Source of the DNA: Moniliella sp. 'wahieum'
Lineage: Eukaryota; Basidiomycota; Moniliellomycetes; Moniliellales; Moniliellaceae
Length of the DNA stretch: 64,000 nucleotides
Direction: 5' to 3'
Assembly (NCBI GenBank): GCA_003971905.1
Contig: RSEE01000044.1
Span: 124,001 to 188,000 of the forward strand
Positions 17,058 to 26,704 of this stretch are shown piece by piece; position 1 is the first letter of the stretch, and each line of letters opens with the position of its first letter. The notes under the pieces were generated by a model that was given only the letters and a program-made list of their open reading frames with translations, searched no databases and was not told where the DNA came from. The position numbers and the translations under genes were made by a program.

Positions 17058-17410
17058 TCAAAGGTTCAGCTTGGTGCGACGCCAGTTGCGACGGAACTTG
17101 TTGTACTGGATCTTGTTGTCCGTCTTCATACGGAACCACTGGGGGATGGGGCTGCAGGGCAAATGGGTTAGCCAGCCATCACATAAGGGGTGCGGGAGGC
17201 CTGAGAAAAGGTGCCCGGACAACGAGAATGGGAGCGGGCCCGGCGCCGGTGGGTCGGGCAAAGGTAGACATTCAACGCGCGTCGATGCACCGCTCCCAGT
17301 CCCCTCCTCATTGGCACGACGACATTTCTCCTGCGTTCGGTAACGTACCGGTTGGTTCTGCCCGCCTTGGCCAGGGCCGACTTAGTGCGGAAGGTCTTGT
17401 GCGAGGGCAT
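17058..17410 (-). CDS. RPL39: 60S ribosomal protein eL39
   Basis: Small basic protein lining the peptide exit tunnel of the large cytosolic subunit. Exon 1 (17410-17349) encodes [20 protein letters not shown]; exon 2 (17151-17058) encodes [17 protein letters not shown] and ends [11 protein letters not shown]. The spliced product is 51 residues, exactly the family length, and needs no frame correction, one of the few genes here that does not. The intron of 197 nt (17152-17348) has a GTACGT donor and CTGCAG acceptor on the minus strand. Its neighbours eL21 and uS4 form a ribosomal protein cluster. Confidence 0.97.
17152..17348 (-). other. intron in RPL39
   Basis: 197 nt, GTACGT donor, CTGCAG acceptor. 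The phase gives the family-typical join TNR-PIPQW. Confidence 0.92.
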
Positions 17411-18080
17411 TGGTGCTAAAGCCGATGGTCTAGGGCTTCGTCCCTACAGCGCAAACGCGGTAGTTCAGAATGAGCTGGCGGGGAGGGGCATGATATTAGG
17501 GTTCCATGGATACCGGCAGTAGGTCTGTGTAGAACCAGAATCCCTCGAAGTCAGCATGGCGGCAGTGCTCCATTTCCCAAATATAATTATTGCGCCAATA
17601 TCCTCCGCGCACCTTGGTGCTGCTTCCAGGCAGTGGCGGATGTCCGACGGGTCCGACTTGAATGGCAGGGTCAATATTCAATGCTACTGGGCATAAGAAC
17701 ATCAAGGGACGAACAATCATTAACCACCCTAGGTGGAGTATGTTGGAGCGGGCGGAGCGCGTAGACTCAACGTTTCCCTCTCGAATAATTGCCATGAACG
17801 TTACACCCGAGCTCGTTCACCTGCCTATCTTGGTCATGCGCGGTGGGCGATGCTAATGACCGATGCACCAATGACTGGTGCACCTCCTACACTACTCAAC
17901 TGAATACCGTCTCACGACATGGGGTTTGGCAGGATCTAGATTGGCTGAGCGTACCAGACAGGGGTGGGGGTACACATGAATCGGATTCATAGCGAACTCC
18001 AATCGGGTAGCATGGAGCCTAGACTCAGCCAACCGAGACGGTTTTGGTAGGCAAAATGCCTCAGGGCGATATGAACACCG
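17411..18080. other. intergenic between RPL39 and RPL21
   Basis: Promoter of RPL39 plus the 3' region of RPL21. No gene seen. Confidence 0.5.
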
Positions 18081-18559
18081 TTAAATGTAAGTGTCGTAGG
18101 CAATGGGCGCGAGCGTCTCGGGGAGGTTGTCCTCCGTCTTGATGACGCGGGCGTCACGGGGAAGAGCGGGACGGCGCTTAAGGTCGAACGTTTCGCCGGC
18201 CTCCTTCGCAATGCGCTTCTTTCCGCGTTCGACTTGACGCGAGCCAGGAAGTCGTCACGGCACTTGGAGTGCTTGACGTCTCACACGGACGTTGACGCGC
18301 TTCTCCATGTAGCGGCCACCCACAATCTTGTAGATGATCACACCCACCGCACGGGGAGCCACGTTGTACACCACACCAGTGCGACCGTGGTAGTACTTGT
18401 GCGGCATACCCTTCTGGATAGCACCGTTGGCCTTGATGTCGACAATGTCGCCAACGTGGTAAGGCCGCAGGTAGGTCGACAGGGGGATCTGACCGTGCTG
18501 GCGGAAACCGCGCTTGAAGAGGTCGCGCTGCGCGCCCGGTAACCGAAGGAGTGGGGCAT
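18081..18559 (-). CDS. RPL21: 60S ribosomal protein eL21, frame-disrupted
   Basis: Large cytosolic subunit protein. It starts MPHSFGYRA at 18559, immediately after a TTTTTGTCCAG acceptor-like sequence, so a 5' intron is probable. The core [40 protein letters not shown] and [19 protein letters not shown] is diagnostic. The C terminus reads [20 protein letters not shown] and ends in TYI. The frame is lost just after FGYRAR (about 18527), again after RVNVRV (about 18275, two or three bases missing before the HSKCRDDF block) and near 18225. Total size, about 160 codons, matches the family. I infer sequencing errors, since a broken eL21 would be lethal unless duplicated. Confidence 0.93.
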
Positions 18560-18970
18560 GGCTGGACAAAAAAGCACAAGGGTCAGTTAGGGGTCACGTC
18601 AAATACCTGGATGCCGCATGGAGTGCTGGCAACTGGAAGGGTTGGATCAGATTCTTCTGTGGGCTCTCCCCTGGCCCTTCCACGATGCCACACCCCATAG
18701 GCTGGCGTGCAACTCACCGAGGTCGAAGTTTGGACTTGTGTGGTGGTCCAGGAGGACGCTGGCTAAGCTCCAACCACTCGGGGGGGCGGGCGGCAGCAAC
18801 CCTATGGATCTACTGCGGCACCAAATTTGCACAGGGCGAGTGTCCTAATTTGGTTTTTGCGCGGAACACTGCCGCAGTGCTGTGCCCGCCTTCGTGCGTT
18901 GCTGTGTGCTGGCATTGCTCGGTTTTTGCGTCTGGACCAGTTGACCCGCACGTCCCAACTCAACGTCAAG
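18560..18970. promoter_or_regulatory. shared divergent promoter region of RPL21 and RPS9
   Basis: About 410 bp separate the first coding exon of eL21 (minus) from the 5' UTR intron of uS4 (plus). A bidirectional promoter is inferred from layout only. No TATA box was noticed. Confidence 0.55.
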
Positions 18971-19050
18971 GTGAGTAGTGTTGCCCACGCCGGGGCACTC
19001 CACGGGGTGGTGCAGGAAAGGCAAATACTGACCTGGATGGCCGTATGCAG
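18971..19050 (+). other. 5' UTR intron of RPS9
   Basis: 80 nt, GTGAGT donor, acceptor GTATGCAG five bases before the uS4 start codon. It contains an internal CTGAC-like branch (TACTGACC, 19027). Confidence 0.75.
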
Positions 19051-19055
19051 ACAAT

Positions 19056-19630
19056 ATGCCTCTGGCACCGCGGAAGCAGTCGAAGACCTACAAAGTTCCC
19101 CGTCGTCCCTTTGAGGCTTCGTCTCGACTCGGAGCTCAAGCTGGCTGGCGAGTACGGTCTTCGTAACAAGACTGAGATCTGGCGTATCTCCCTCACCCTT
19201 TCCAAGATTCGTCGTGCGGCCGTGAGCTGCTGAAGCTGGACGAGAAGGACCCCAAGCGTCTATTTGAGGGCAACGCCATATTCGTCGTTTGGTCCGCATT
19301 GGTGTGCTCGACGAGACGCGCATGCGTCTTGACTACGTGCTGTCCCTCACCGTTGAGGACTTCCTCGAGCGCCGTCTCCAGACCCAGGTCTTCAAGACCG
19401 GCCTGGCCAAGTCGATCCACCACGCTCGCGTGCTCATCCGCCAGCGCCACATTCGCGTCGGCAAGCAGATTGTTAATGTGCCCTCGTTTGTCGTCCGCCT
19501 CGACAGCCAGAAGCACATTGACTTTGCTCTCAACTCGCCCTACGGCGGTGGCCGTGAGGGCCGTGTGAAGCGCAAGCGCGCCAAGGCTGCGGCTGAGGGT
19601 GGCGATGAGGAGGAGGAGGACGACGAGTAA
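19056..19630 (+). CDS. RPS9: 40S ribosomal protein uS4 (S9), frame-disrupted
   Basis: Primary-binding small-subunit protein with an S4 RNA-binding fold. It starts [20 protein letters not shown] at 19056. Blocks [60 protein letters not shown] and [20 protein letters not shown] are unmistakable. The C terminus is a [12 protein letters not shown] basic run with a final EEEEDDE. The length of about 191 codons is normal. Three frame breaks sit in invariant sequence: about 19127 (before RLDSEL), about 19220 (RAARELLKL, one C missing) and about 19275 (GNAIIRRL, one C missing). These are the clearest evidence of base-loss errors in the assembly. Confidence 0.96.
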
Positions 19631-22394
19631 ACCACTCGCCGTCAACCCACTTCCCCCCCCCCCTCCCCCCTGCCCGGTTTACCACCAACTATGATTGCAC
19701 TCGACTGGTAGAGAGGATGCGTGGGGACCCTCAACATTCCTCGACCAACCTCCCTACGTGGCCATGCTTTGGATGTCGTCTGAGGCTGCTGGTCAAACCG
19801 CACCCCAAAATCCATACTGCCGTATGCCCCTCCTGATTTCGCCTGTGCCCCCAGTTTTGATTCCAGTCACGTAGAATGTATATCTTTTTAAGTGTGAGAT
19901 GTGATGGTTCATGAACATGAAAACGGCTTGATGTTGGCGTCTGTTCCCGTGCTCGTTCGCACCGTCGACATCCCAGTTGGCTGACAAGGGACGGCGAAGT
20001 AGCTGGGAAGCCATGTGCGGTTTGAACGGAAATCGTCGTGGCTATTAGCCCACGTCATTTGACGTAAATGGGCGGGTCCCAGTGAAACTATGCAAGCCTT
20101 CACCACACTCGTCTCCAATGGCCTCCACACGCCTGCTATGAGGACAACATGACGTCCTACCTACACGTCTGTGCCTAAATCGCTCTCCCAACCACACCTT
20201 TTTCTGTCCGCTCACGCATTGCAGTGCCTCACGCGACTTGTCACGCTCTGATGCGCGGCATCCTGCCCAAGTCGTCGGCAAGGTCCCAGCTTTTGTTACC
20301 GTAGCTGGCGCCTGAATCTCCTAAGGCTCCAAACGGCAATTTGAGGACACACCCTTTCACGCTCTTTTGTACTTCAGGCCAAACAAAGGCAACCCCAAAG
20401 GCGGCTCAATTCACCATTTTGCCACATCTTCTTCGTCGCGTCATTCAGGACGACTGGAGATATACTTTGGCCTTCCTCCTCATTCACATTGTCATCGATA
20501 CGGTGGCGCGGGAAGGGAAGCAAGGAGTCACGCCCAACATGGAGGGAATGAGTGTATGTCTGGCGCTATGATGTACACGCTCTCTCCATCAATTGCAACA
20601 GGACGGTTGCATGTAGCTACCGAGAGTGCATAGACGAGGCAGAGGGCCTTCCCTCAATGGTATGATTGACCTGTGGTTCGCATTGCCTGTCCCCTTCTCT
20701 CTCGCATAGCTTTCTCCGTTTTCTGAACTGCACTCCCGTCTCCTCCGCCTCCTCCGACCGTCAGGAGAGACCTACTCGTGGGTATATATACTCTAGACTC
20801 AGTGCCCATCGTCTTCGCCACTACCAATATACGCCAAGTTGTGGATCACAACTGTAGTTTGTGTACTGGACTATATTTTTGTTGCGCTTGCCAGTGAAGC
20901 TGCAGATATTTCTGCGCTTGAATACAAACAACTGTGCGAGCTGATGAGGATAGAATCAGCCAGGTCCGTGGGGCTCAAATCATCAAGGGGAAACAGGGTG
21001 AGCAAGGTCCTGCTGGATGGAGGGGGGTGAGGCGCTACATCACATGATGCAGGCCTTAGGCCTTATGATGCATGACGGATTCTGCATAACGCATGTATGA
21101 GGCAGTCATATACATTCGACTTTATCCTCGCACTCTTGATTAAGACGGAGAGGAAGATGAAGAAGAGAGCGTCCATTGTTTTGTACTAGCAATAAGGTCC
21201 GCCTTGAGCTTGAGACACCATCGGAACCGCCGCACACTGTGCCTCTGCCGCCCCCGCACTTTGCCTCCTGGTACTTGCGATTGGATCTCAGTGTTGGTCC
21301 TCGTCGGTTCACCAAGCCCAGCGATGGGATTATATGGTGCTGGTGGGGAGGCAGACAAGCGAACCCCAACTGAATTTGTTGATGCTCAAGCTGAACGCTG
21401 AATAGAGAGTCAGTTAATGACGTTAATAGGCAGGCTGCCGAGGTCTGATGAACATAGCAGTCTGTGAAGAGGACGGGCATCTCTCATCCCAGGCGTCGAG
21501 CGGCTGGTGGGAAATGAATAAAAAGGGCTGAGGCACTCGGGCTCAGGCTGAGCAGCGAGCGCTCTTGGGTTCTGTGGGTCCGTGCGTGCCTGAGGCCCGA
21601 GGCCGCCTTGCGCGTTACGGCCGCCGATTGATGCGATTGATGCGATTGATGAGATGATCGATGAGGAGAGGGTGCACTTGATGAGATGATCGATGAGGAG
21701 AGTGCACTTGATGAGGCCGAAGTGGATGAGTCGACGAGGCAGAGGCGGCGGTGGATCAGGTGGGGTGGGAAACGCGGTATTAAGCATGCCAGTCTGTCCG
21801 GCCCGATGCGGCTCCGCAAGCTGCCCCTGTGTTCTGCGCCATGGGGCTGCGCAAGGCGCAGCAGCCGTGTGGCGTGCGCCTGCATCTGCCCGGCCCAACC
21901 CGGCGGCGGCATGGGAGCACAGCGGGCTGCGCCCCAGATCGCCACTCGCCGGCTGGCCTGCAGCCGGCATCAGGCGCCAGGCCACTGTGGGCGCAGTTCC
22001 CATCTCCGCCTTCGGCTGCGCTCGGAAGCGATCGGTGACAGGGGACAGTGGCTGATGCACTGATGACGGCGACCTTGCTTGTGCTGCGGCTGCCTTGAAG
22101 CTTCACTTGAAGCTCGAAGCTCGACCGGGGACTGGTCACCGGTCAACGGCCGGTCAACGTACGTTCAACCGCTGCTTCTGCCCCGGACCTGAAATTGGCT
22201 GTCTTGCCCAGCAGGCTGTTATAATACTCCGCACCTCGCGTCTCCCGCTTTACGCCTTGCGCCCTCCCCGCCTTATCCATTACGCATGGGCAGGGAGAGT
22301 GTCTTGTTCTCAGAGCAACAGCCAGCCACTTCCCTCCACAAACCACCCCACCCACTCTCCCTTCCACCAAAGCTTTTCACCTCTCTTTGCCGTA
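19631..22394. other. long intergenic region
   Basis: No convincing gene over 2.7 kb. 20.3-21.1 kb is comparatively AT-rich with a TATA run near 20784. Tandem repeats occur at 21626-21709. 21.7-22.1 kb is GC-rich with only short overlapping frames. 22090-22165 holds AAGCTTCACTTGAAGCTCGAAGC- and GGTCAACG-type repeats just upstream of the carrier gene. Confidence 0.45.
21626..21709. repeat. GATTGATGC and 31-bp tandem repeats
   Basis: GATTGATGC-type units repeat three times (21626-21650). A 30-32 bp unit starting GATGAGATGATCGATGAGGA is then present twice (21648-21679 and 21680-21709), differing by two Gs. Confidence 0.8.
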
Positions 22395-23734
22395 ATGCGC
22401 GAGGAAACGACGAGCCCGTACCAGTGGCATGACCCGCCCGTTAGCGTCGCTGCCGCTGAGGCCGTGCCCACCGACCCACGTCAAGACTCGTCGTGGCCTC
22501 ACGCTGCTCCGCCCGTGTCTCTATCCTCGCCCCGACCACTCTCCGTCCACAGTCTTCAGCTTTCGACCAAGACAAGCTGTTGTCCTACTTCATTGCTGGC
22601 GGTGCCGCCGGTGCTGCTAGCCGCACCGTTGTCTCCCCTCTCGAGCGCCTCAAAATCATCATGCAGGTCCAGCCGCACAAACCAGCCAAGGGGGTTCGAG
22701 CCAAGGGCTCCTACTCAGGCGTATGGCAAGGACTCAAAAAGATGGTCCAGCAAGAGGGAGTCCCGGGCTTGTTCCGAGGAAACGGGATCAACTGCCTCCG
22801 CATTGCCCCCTACAGCGCTGTTCAATTTGCTACGTACGAGGTGCTCAAGGTCAACTTTGCCACGCCCGATCCACAACAACCGGGCCTAACCCATCTTTCT
22901 CCTTTTGCTCGCTTCACTGCTGGAGCATTGGCGGGCATCACCAGCGTCGCGTCTACCTACCCCTTGGATCTTGTCCGTGCCCGCATCTCTATTGCCACGG
23001 CTGATGTGATGGTCCAGCAGTCCCAGGCGGTTCCTGTAGGAGGTGCGGCAACAGTTACCGCAAGTCCACCCAAGATCCCTGGCATCTGGGCCATGACCGT
23101 CCAAGTATATCGTGAAGAGGGCGGCATGCGCGGGCTGTACCGCGGCTGCATCCCTGTCAGTTTGGTACGTTGTATCTCTCTGTTGTCTGCCTCATTCTGC
23201 CCTTTCCCGTCCTGTCCCCCGTATTGACAATGCCACATGGCTCAGGGAGTGGCGCCTTACGTTGCTGGGAACTTCTTTATCTACGAATATCTTCGAGGAT
23301 GGATTGTACATGCACGAGACTCGGTGCGTGCCCACGGACCCACAGTCGGTTGGACTGGGTCTGCGATCCAAATGTGGGCAGCCTTGGCTTCCCCCGAAGA
23401 AAGCGTGACGGGGGTGGAGAAGTTAATTGCGGGTGCCGTTGCAGGTGGCATTTCCCAGACACTTACCTACCCACTCGACGTACTACGGAGAAGGATGCAA
23501 GTGGCTGGCATGCCCGATGGAAAGGCCAAGTTGGGCTACAATGACAAGACGACATACGATGTGTTTGCTACCATCGTCCGTACCGATGGCCTCCGTGGCC
23601 TCTACCGTGGTCTTTGGCCCAACTTGCTCAAGGTGGCTCCTTCCATTGGGGTAACATTTGGGGTGTACGAGTGGGTGCAAGCTATGCTCAAATCCCCGCC
23701 TCGGTTGAGCGTGCATGCTACCACAAGACATTGA
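22395..23734 (+). CDS. mitochondrial carrier, YPR011C-like (probable APS/PAPS transporter)
   Basis: Six-helix inner-membrane carrier with three repeats. The signatures are SPLERLKIIMQ (about 22637), YPLDLVRARI (about 22960) and YPLDVLRRRM (about 23470). The blocks FRGNGINCLRIAPYSAVQFA, IPGIWAMTVQVYREEGGMRG and RGLWPNLLKVAPSIGVTFGV match the YPR011C group, whose yeast member is known to carry adenosine 5'-phosphosulfate and PAPS; substrate here is inference from that likeness. The intron at 23165-23245 gives a perfect join PVSL-GVAPYVAGNF. The first 30 codons after the ATG at 22395 (MREETTSPYQWHDPPVS) lie in another frame from the carrier core, so a small intron or an indel lies at about 22475-22550. 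Ends TTRH at 23734. Confidence 0.9.
23165..23245 (+). other. intron in mitochondrial carrier gene
   Basis: 81 nt, GTACGT donor, TTGAC branch motif, CTCAG acceptor. Phase 0 and in-frame. Confidence 0.85.
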
Positions 23735-25384
23735 CGTTCCAAAGATAGCTACTGACTTCGATCTTCTGCCAACTCTCCCACCTAGAGCCCACCCCTGGCC
23801 CCTATCTTTAATACCCACCCTCGATCTTGCTCCCTTGTCACATGTTAATATTCAATGCCAAGACTGGGCAATGCATCATGCATCGTGTACCGTCCATCTC
23901 ATGTGCATCTACTCTTTTGGCAGTTGGGTCCATCCGAAGGGGGGAAGGGGAACTGTTTTAGACTTCCAATTTCCAACCACACAACATGCTGTGACATGTG
24001 AATGCCGACCACATTCATTTACGTTAACTCTACGTAACATCCACTTGGGGCGGCAGAGGGGGCTTAGCCACGTCTGGGTTCTGGCCTCAGGCCTCAGTGC
24101 TGGACCAACATCCCTCTTTGGCACTCGTGTCGCGGCGACGCGAAAGGATGTATAAAGAGCCGCCGTTGTCCTGATACGAACGTGGGAAACACGCTCATTG
24201 GTCACTGATACTTCTCCATTCATCATAGATATGTGCATCCTTGTCGCGAGCCCACCACGAAACCAGGGTACGATCCACGTCAGCTTCAATCTGACTTTTT
24301 TTCCCACGCTCAATCTCGGCTGAGGGAGCTCGCGTTGAACGTTGACATTGCATCAGCTTGTCGTCACCCTCCCGGCCATGCCGGATTCAAAGTATGATTG
24401 GATTGTTGGAATTGTGGGAACTTGGGACGGAGACTTCATCAGTATACTGATATAGAACAGCGGAGCTCACCAGGCAAAACAGAGGGGTTGGGTGTGCTGC
24501 TGCTGAAAAGCAATTTGCATCCACGAGGCGCATAATCCTACTTGTTGCGAGATGCAATTGGTGCGAAATAAGGTAGGGAGGAGAAATGAAGCGAACTAAC
24601 CTAGTAGTATCGTCGCGCGGATGCATGGTCATTCGGGTCTGTCACGGGCGAGCCCCGCCAGGGGGCTCACCCAGGTTCTTGGGGTACAATCCTTAAGAGA
24701 TGGAAGGACGACTCACGGTAGTTTCGGGCTTGGGCTGATTGGTGAATCCGAGCGGAGCTACTAGGGACGAGGAGAGGCCTTTGGTGGGGCGGCTGCACGT
24801 GTGGCAAGGCTGCGTCTGCACCGGCTTGGGCCGTAGTAACGTGTCTGAATCCTCCGGGACTTAGGGACGGGAGGAGGCAGAGGGGGACAAACACTGCCTC
24901 AACTGAGACTGAATCGACGCTGGAAATCGACGCGACCAAAGGAGGGCTCGCGCGACTGGACTGACGGATTGCTGGAGGACGAGGTCGGAGGAGCTTCACT
25001 GGACTCGCTGCGTTGGTGGTCCACATGTTCCGGGTGGGATCAGTGGATTCTCGATTCTGGAAAGGTCAAATTGAGGCAAAAAAAGGAAGATAATGCTAGG
25101 TTGTCAGTGCCACGTCAGCCGCGTCAGCGCATCAGCGCCGTCACATGTCCACCCCGTCAGCTTCCCCATAGTTGCCGCGGTTAAACGTTAACGACGTTAG
25201 CGCGTTAACGTCAACGTGCCAGCCAGCTCATCTCGGTTCTCCGCCCTGCGGGCTGGTGCTGGGAGCCAATTAATTGATTCAGCGATTTTGGCGCGTCATA
25301 TCAATATTGTCTGAACGTTTTATTCGCCGCTGCCTCCCGCACCATTCTTCGTCTCAACCTCCATCTCCGCCTCTACCCGTCAGC
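23735..25384. other. intergenic between carrier and hydrolase genes
   Basis: No supported gene. A minus-strand frame at 24667-25026 with a Pro/Ser-rich product is open but unsupported. A GTTGAACGTTGAC motif lies at 24333. Near 25100-25145 are CGTCAGC(G) repeats and at 25180-25218 a GTTAACG-type palindromic cluster, upstream of the hydrolase. Confidence 0.45.
25180..25218. repeat. GTTAACG palindromic cluster
   Basis: Four overlapping copies of TTAACG/CGTTAA-type units (GGTTAAACGTTAACGACG and CGCGTTAACGTCAACG) within 40 bases. Confidence 0.7.
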
Positions 25385-26532
25385 ATGGCAGATCAGATCC
25401 AGACGTTTGTGTACAAGACGGTTGGAGATCTGGCGCTCAAGGTCGATGTGCATCTCCCGTCTACTCCTACCGCTGAACCCTACCCCATCCTGTTTTGGAT
25501 CCATGGCGGGGGCTGTGTCCAAGGTCGGCGCCAAGCCGTGCCCCCGCACATGCGTCGTGCTGTAAACCAGCATCGCCTCATCGTCGTCAGCCCCGACTAC
25601 CGTTTGGCACCCCAAGTTCGTCTCCCCACCATCCTGACCGACGTGGGCGACGCCTTTCTTTGGGCCCTACACACCCTCCCGCAACTGCTCCCTCACACTG
25701 TTGATCCCACCCGTGTCGTCGTGTCGGGCAGCTCGGTGGGAGGTTACTTGGCCGCTTGGCTGGGGCTTGGGAAAACGTCATCTGTTCCGTTAGGTGCACC
25801 CGAGTTGCAGCAGATCAAGGGGCTTGCTTTGATTTATCGATCACCACTTTCAACAGCCGTTTTGGTCCGAGCCGCGGTGCCTTATAAGGGTCCCTCCCGC
25901 CCACATTGCTAAGACGAGCGATGGGCTACATTGGTCGACCCCACTGCCCCCGCTGTGAGCAACACCGATCCCGACGAATGGGGTACACTTTCCCTTGCCA
26001 CCAAAGAAGGGGTGGGCAAGGGGCGGACCCGCTGCGCATCTGCTCTACCCTTACGCCCAACAATTTGCAACCACCTATGGCCTTCATCTGCTTAACTTTT
26101 CTCCGGAACAGATCGCTCAAGGGATGCTGGAAGAATATGAGGTTCCTCGGTGGATCACTTCGGAGCAGGAGCAAATTCGTGCTGACGGGCCAGCGATGAA
26201 TATGTTCATCGTTCATGGTGATGCAGACATGGCCGTGGATGTGGCCCAGGGACGCGGACTGGCCCGGGGCTACCAAGTTGGGTTGGAAAGTGGAATACCA
26301 CGAGCTTGCTGGCAAAGATCAGTACGTTGGCTTTGTTCGTCGCCTCGCTGTATTTACTGACCGAACGATTGATTTCCGCATTGGTCGCTTTCTAGTCAAT
26401 TTGATGGTATGTTTCGTTGCCTGGTGGAAGACGAATGGGTTGCTGACCATGGAGCACAACGCAGAAGAAGAAGATGCACCGGACAACATCATGGATGACT
26501 ATTGGGCTTTCGTCACCAAGGCCTTGGCCTAA
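25385..26532 (+). CDS. alpha/beta hydrolase (HSL/esterase-like)
   Basis: Serine hydrolase of the esterase/lipase fold; substrate unknown. The oxyanion motif HGGG is at about 25502, SPDYRLAP at about 25595, the nucleophile elbow SGSSVGGY at about 25728-25750, the acid residue in VHGDAD (about 26212) and the catalytic His in KDHQFD, which appears only after splicing. Two introns (26322-26395 and 26407-26464) flank an 11-nt exon, and the product then continues EEEDAPDNIMDDYWAFVTKA to a stop at 26532. Frame changes near 25880-26000 and about 26265 (before TKLGWKVEYHELAGKD) look like indels or one further intron. The ATG at 25385 (MADQIQTFVYK) fits the usual start of the family. No signal peptide is visible, suggesting an intracellular enzyme. 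Confidence 0.85.
26322..26395 (+). other. intron before microexon in hydrolase gene
   Basis: 74 nt, GTACGT donor, CTGAC branch motif (26356), TTCTAG acceptor. Confidence 0.75.
26396..26406 (+). other. 11-nt microexon (TCAATTTGATG) with catalytic His/Phe/Asp
   Basis: This exon sits between two introns with consensus borders. The codons CAT CAA TTT GAT GAA form only when it is included, giving D-H-Q-F-D-E-E-E-D, the motif expected around the catalytic His. Both flanking exons are in phase with this reading. Confidence 0.72.
26407..26464 (+). other. intron after microexon in hydrolase gene
   Basis: 58 nt, GTATGT donor, CTGAC branch motif (26443), CGCAG acceptor. Confidence 0.75.
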
Positions 26533-26704
26533 TTATGTACCTGTCAGCACATGTGCCCCCCTGGAGCTGCACAGTCCCTGCGCATGGCGAAACCAGAACA
26601 CTTTTCATTGCGCCAAGTTGTGGAAAAGAAAAGTACACATATATACACGATGCATCTCGATACGATGCGTGAAAGGTGATAGTCACAAATTGTCAAAAGG
26701 CTCC

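Noticed and set aside
21626-21709. CRISPR-like repeat
   Set aside because: Units are directly adjacent without spacers and the host is a eukaryote; it is an ordinary tandem repeat.
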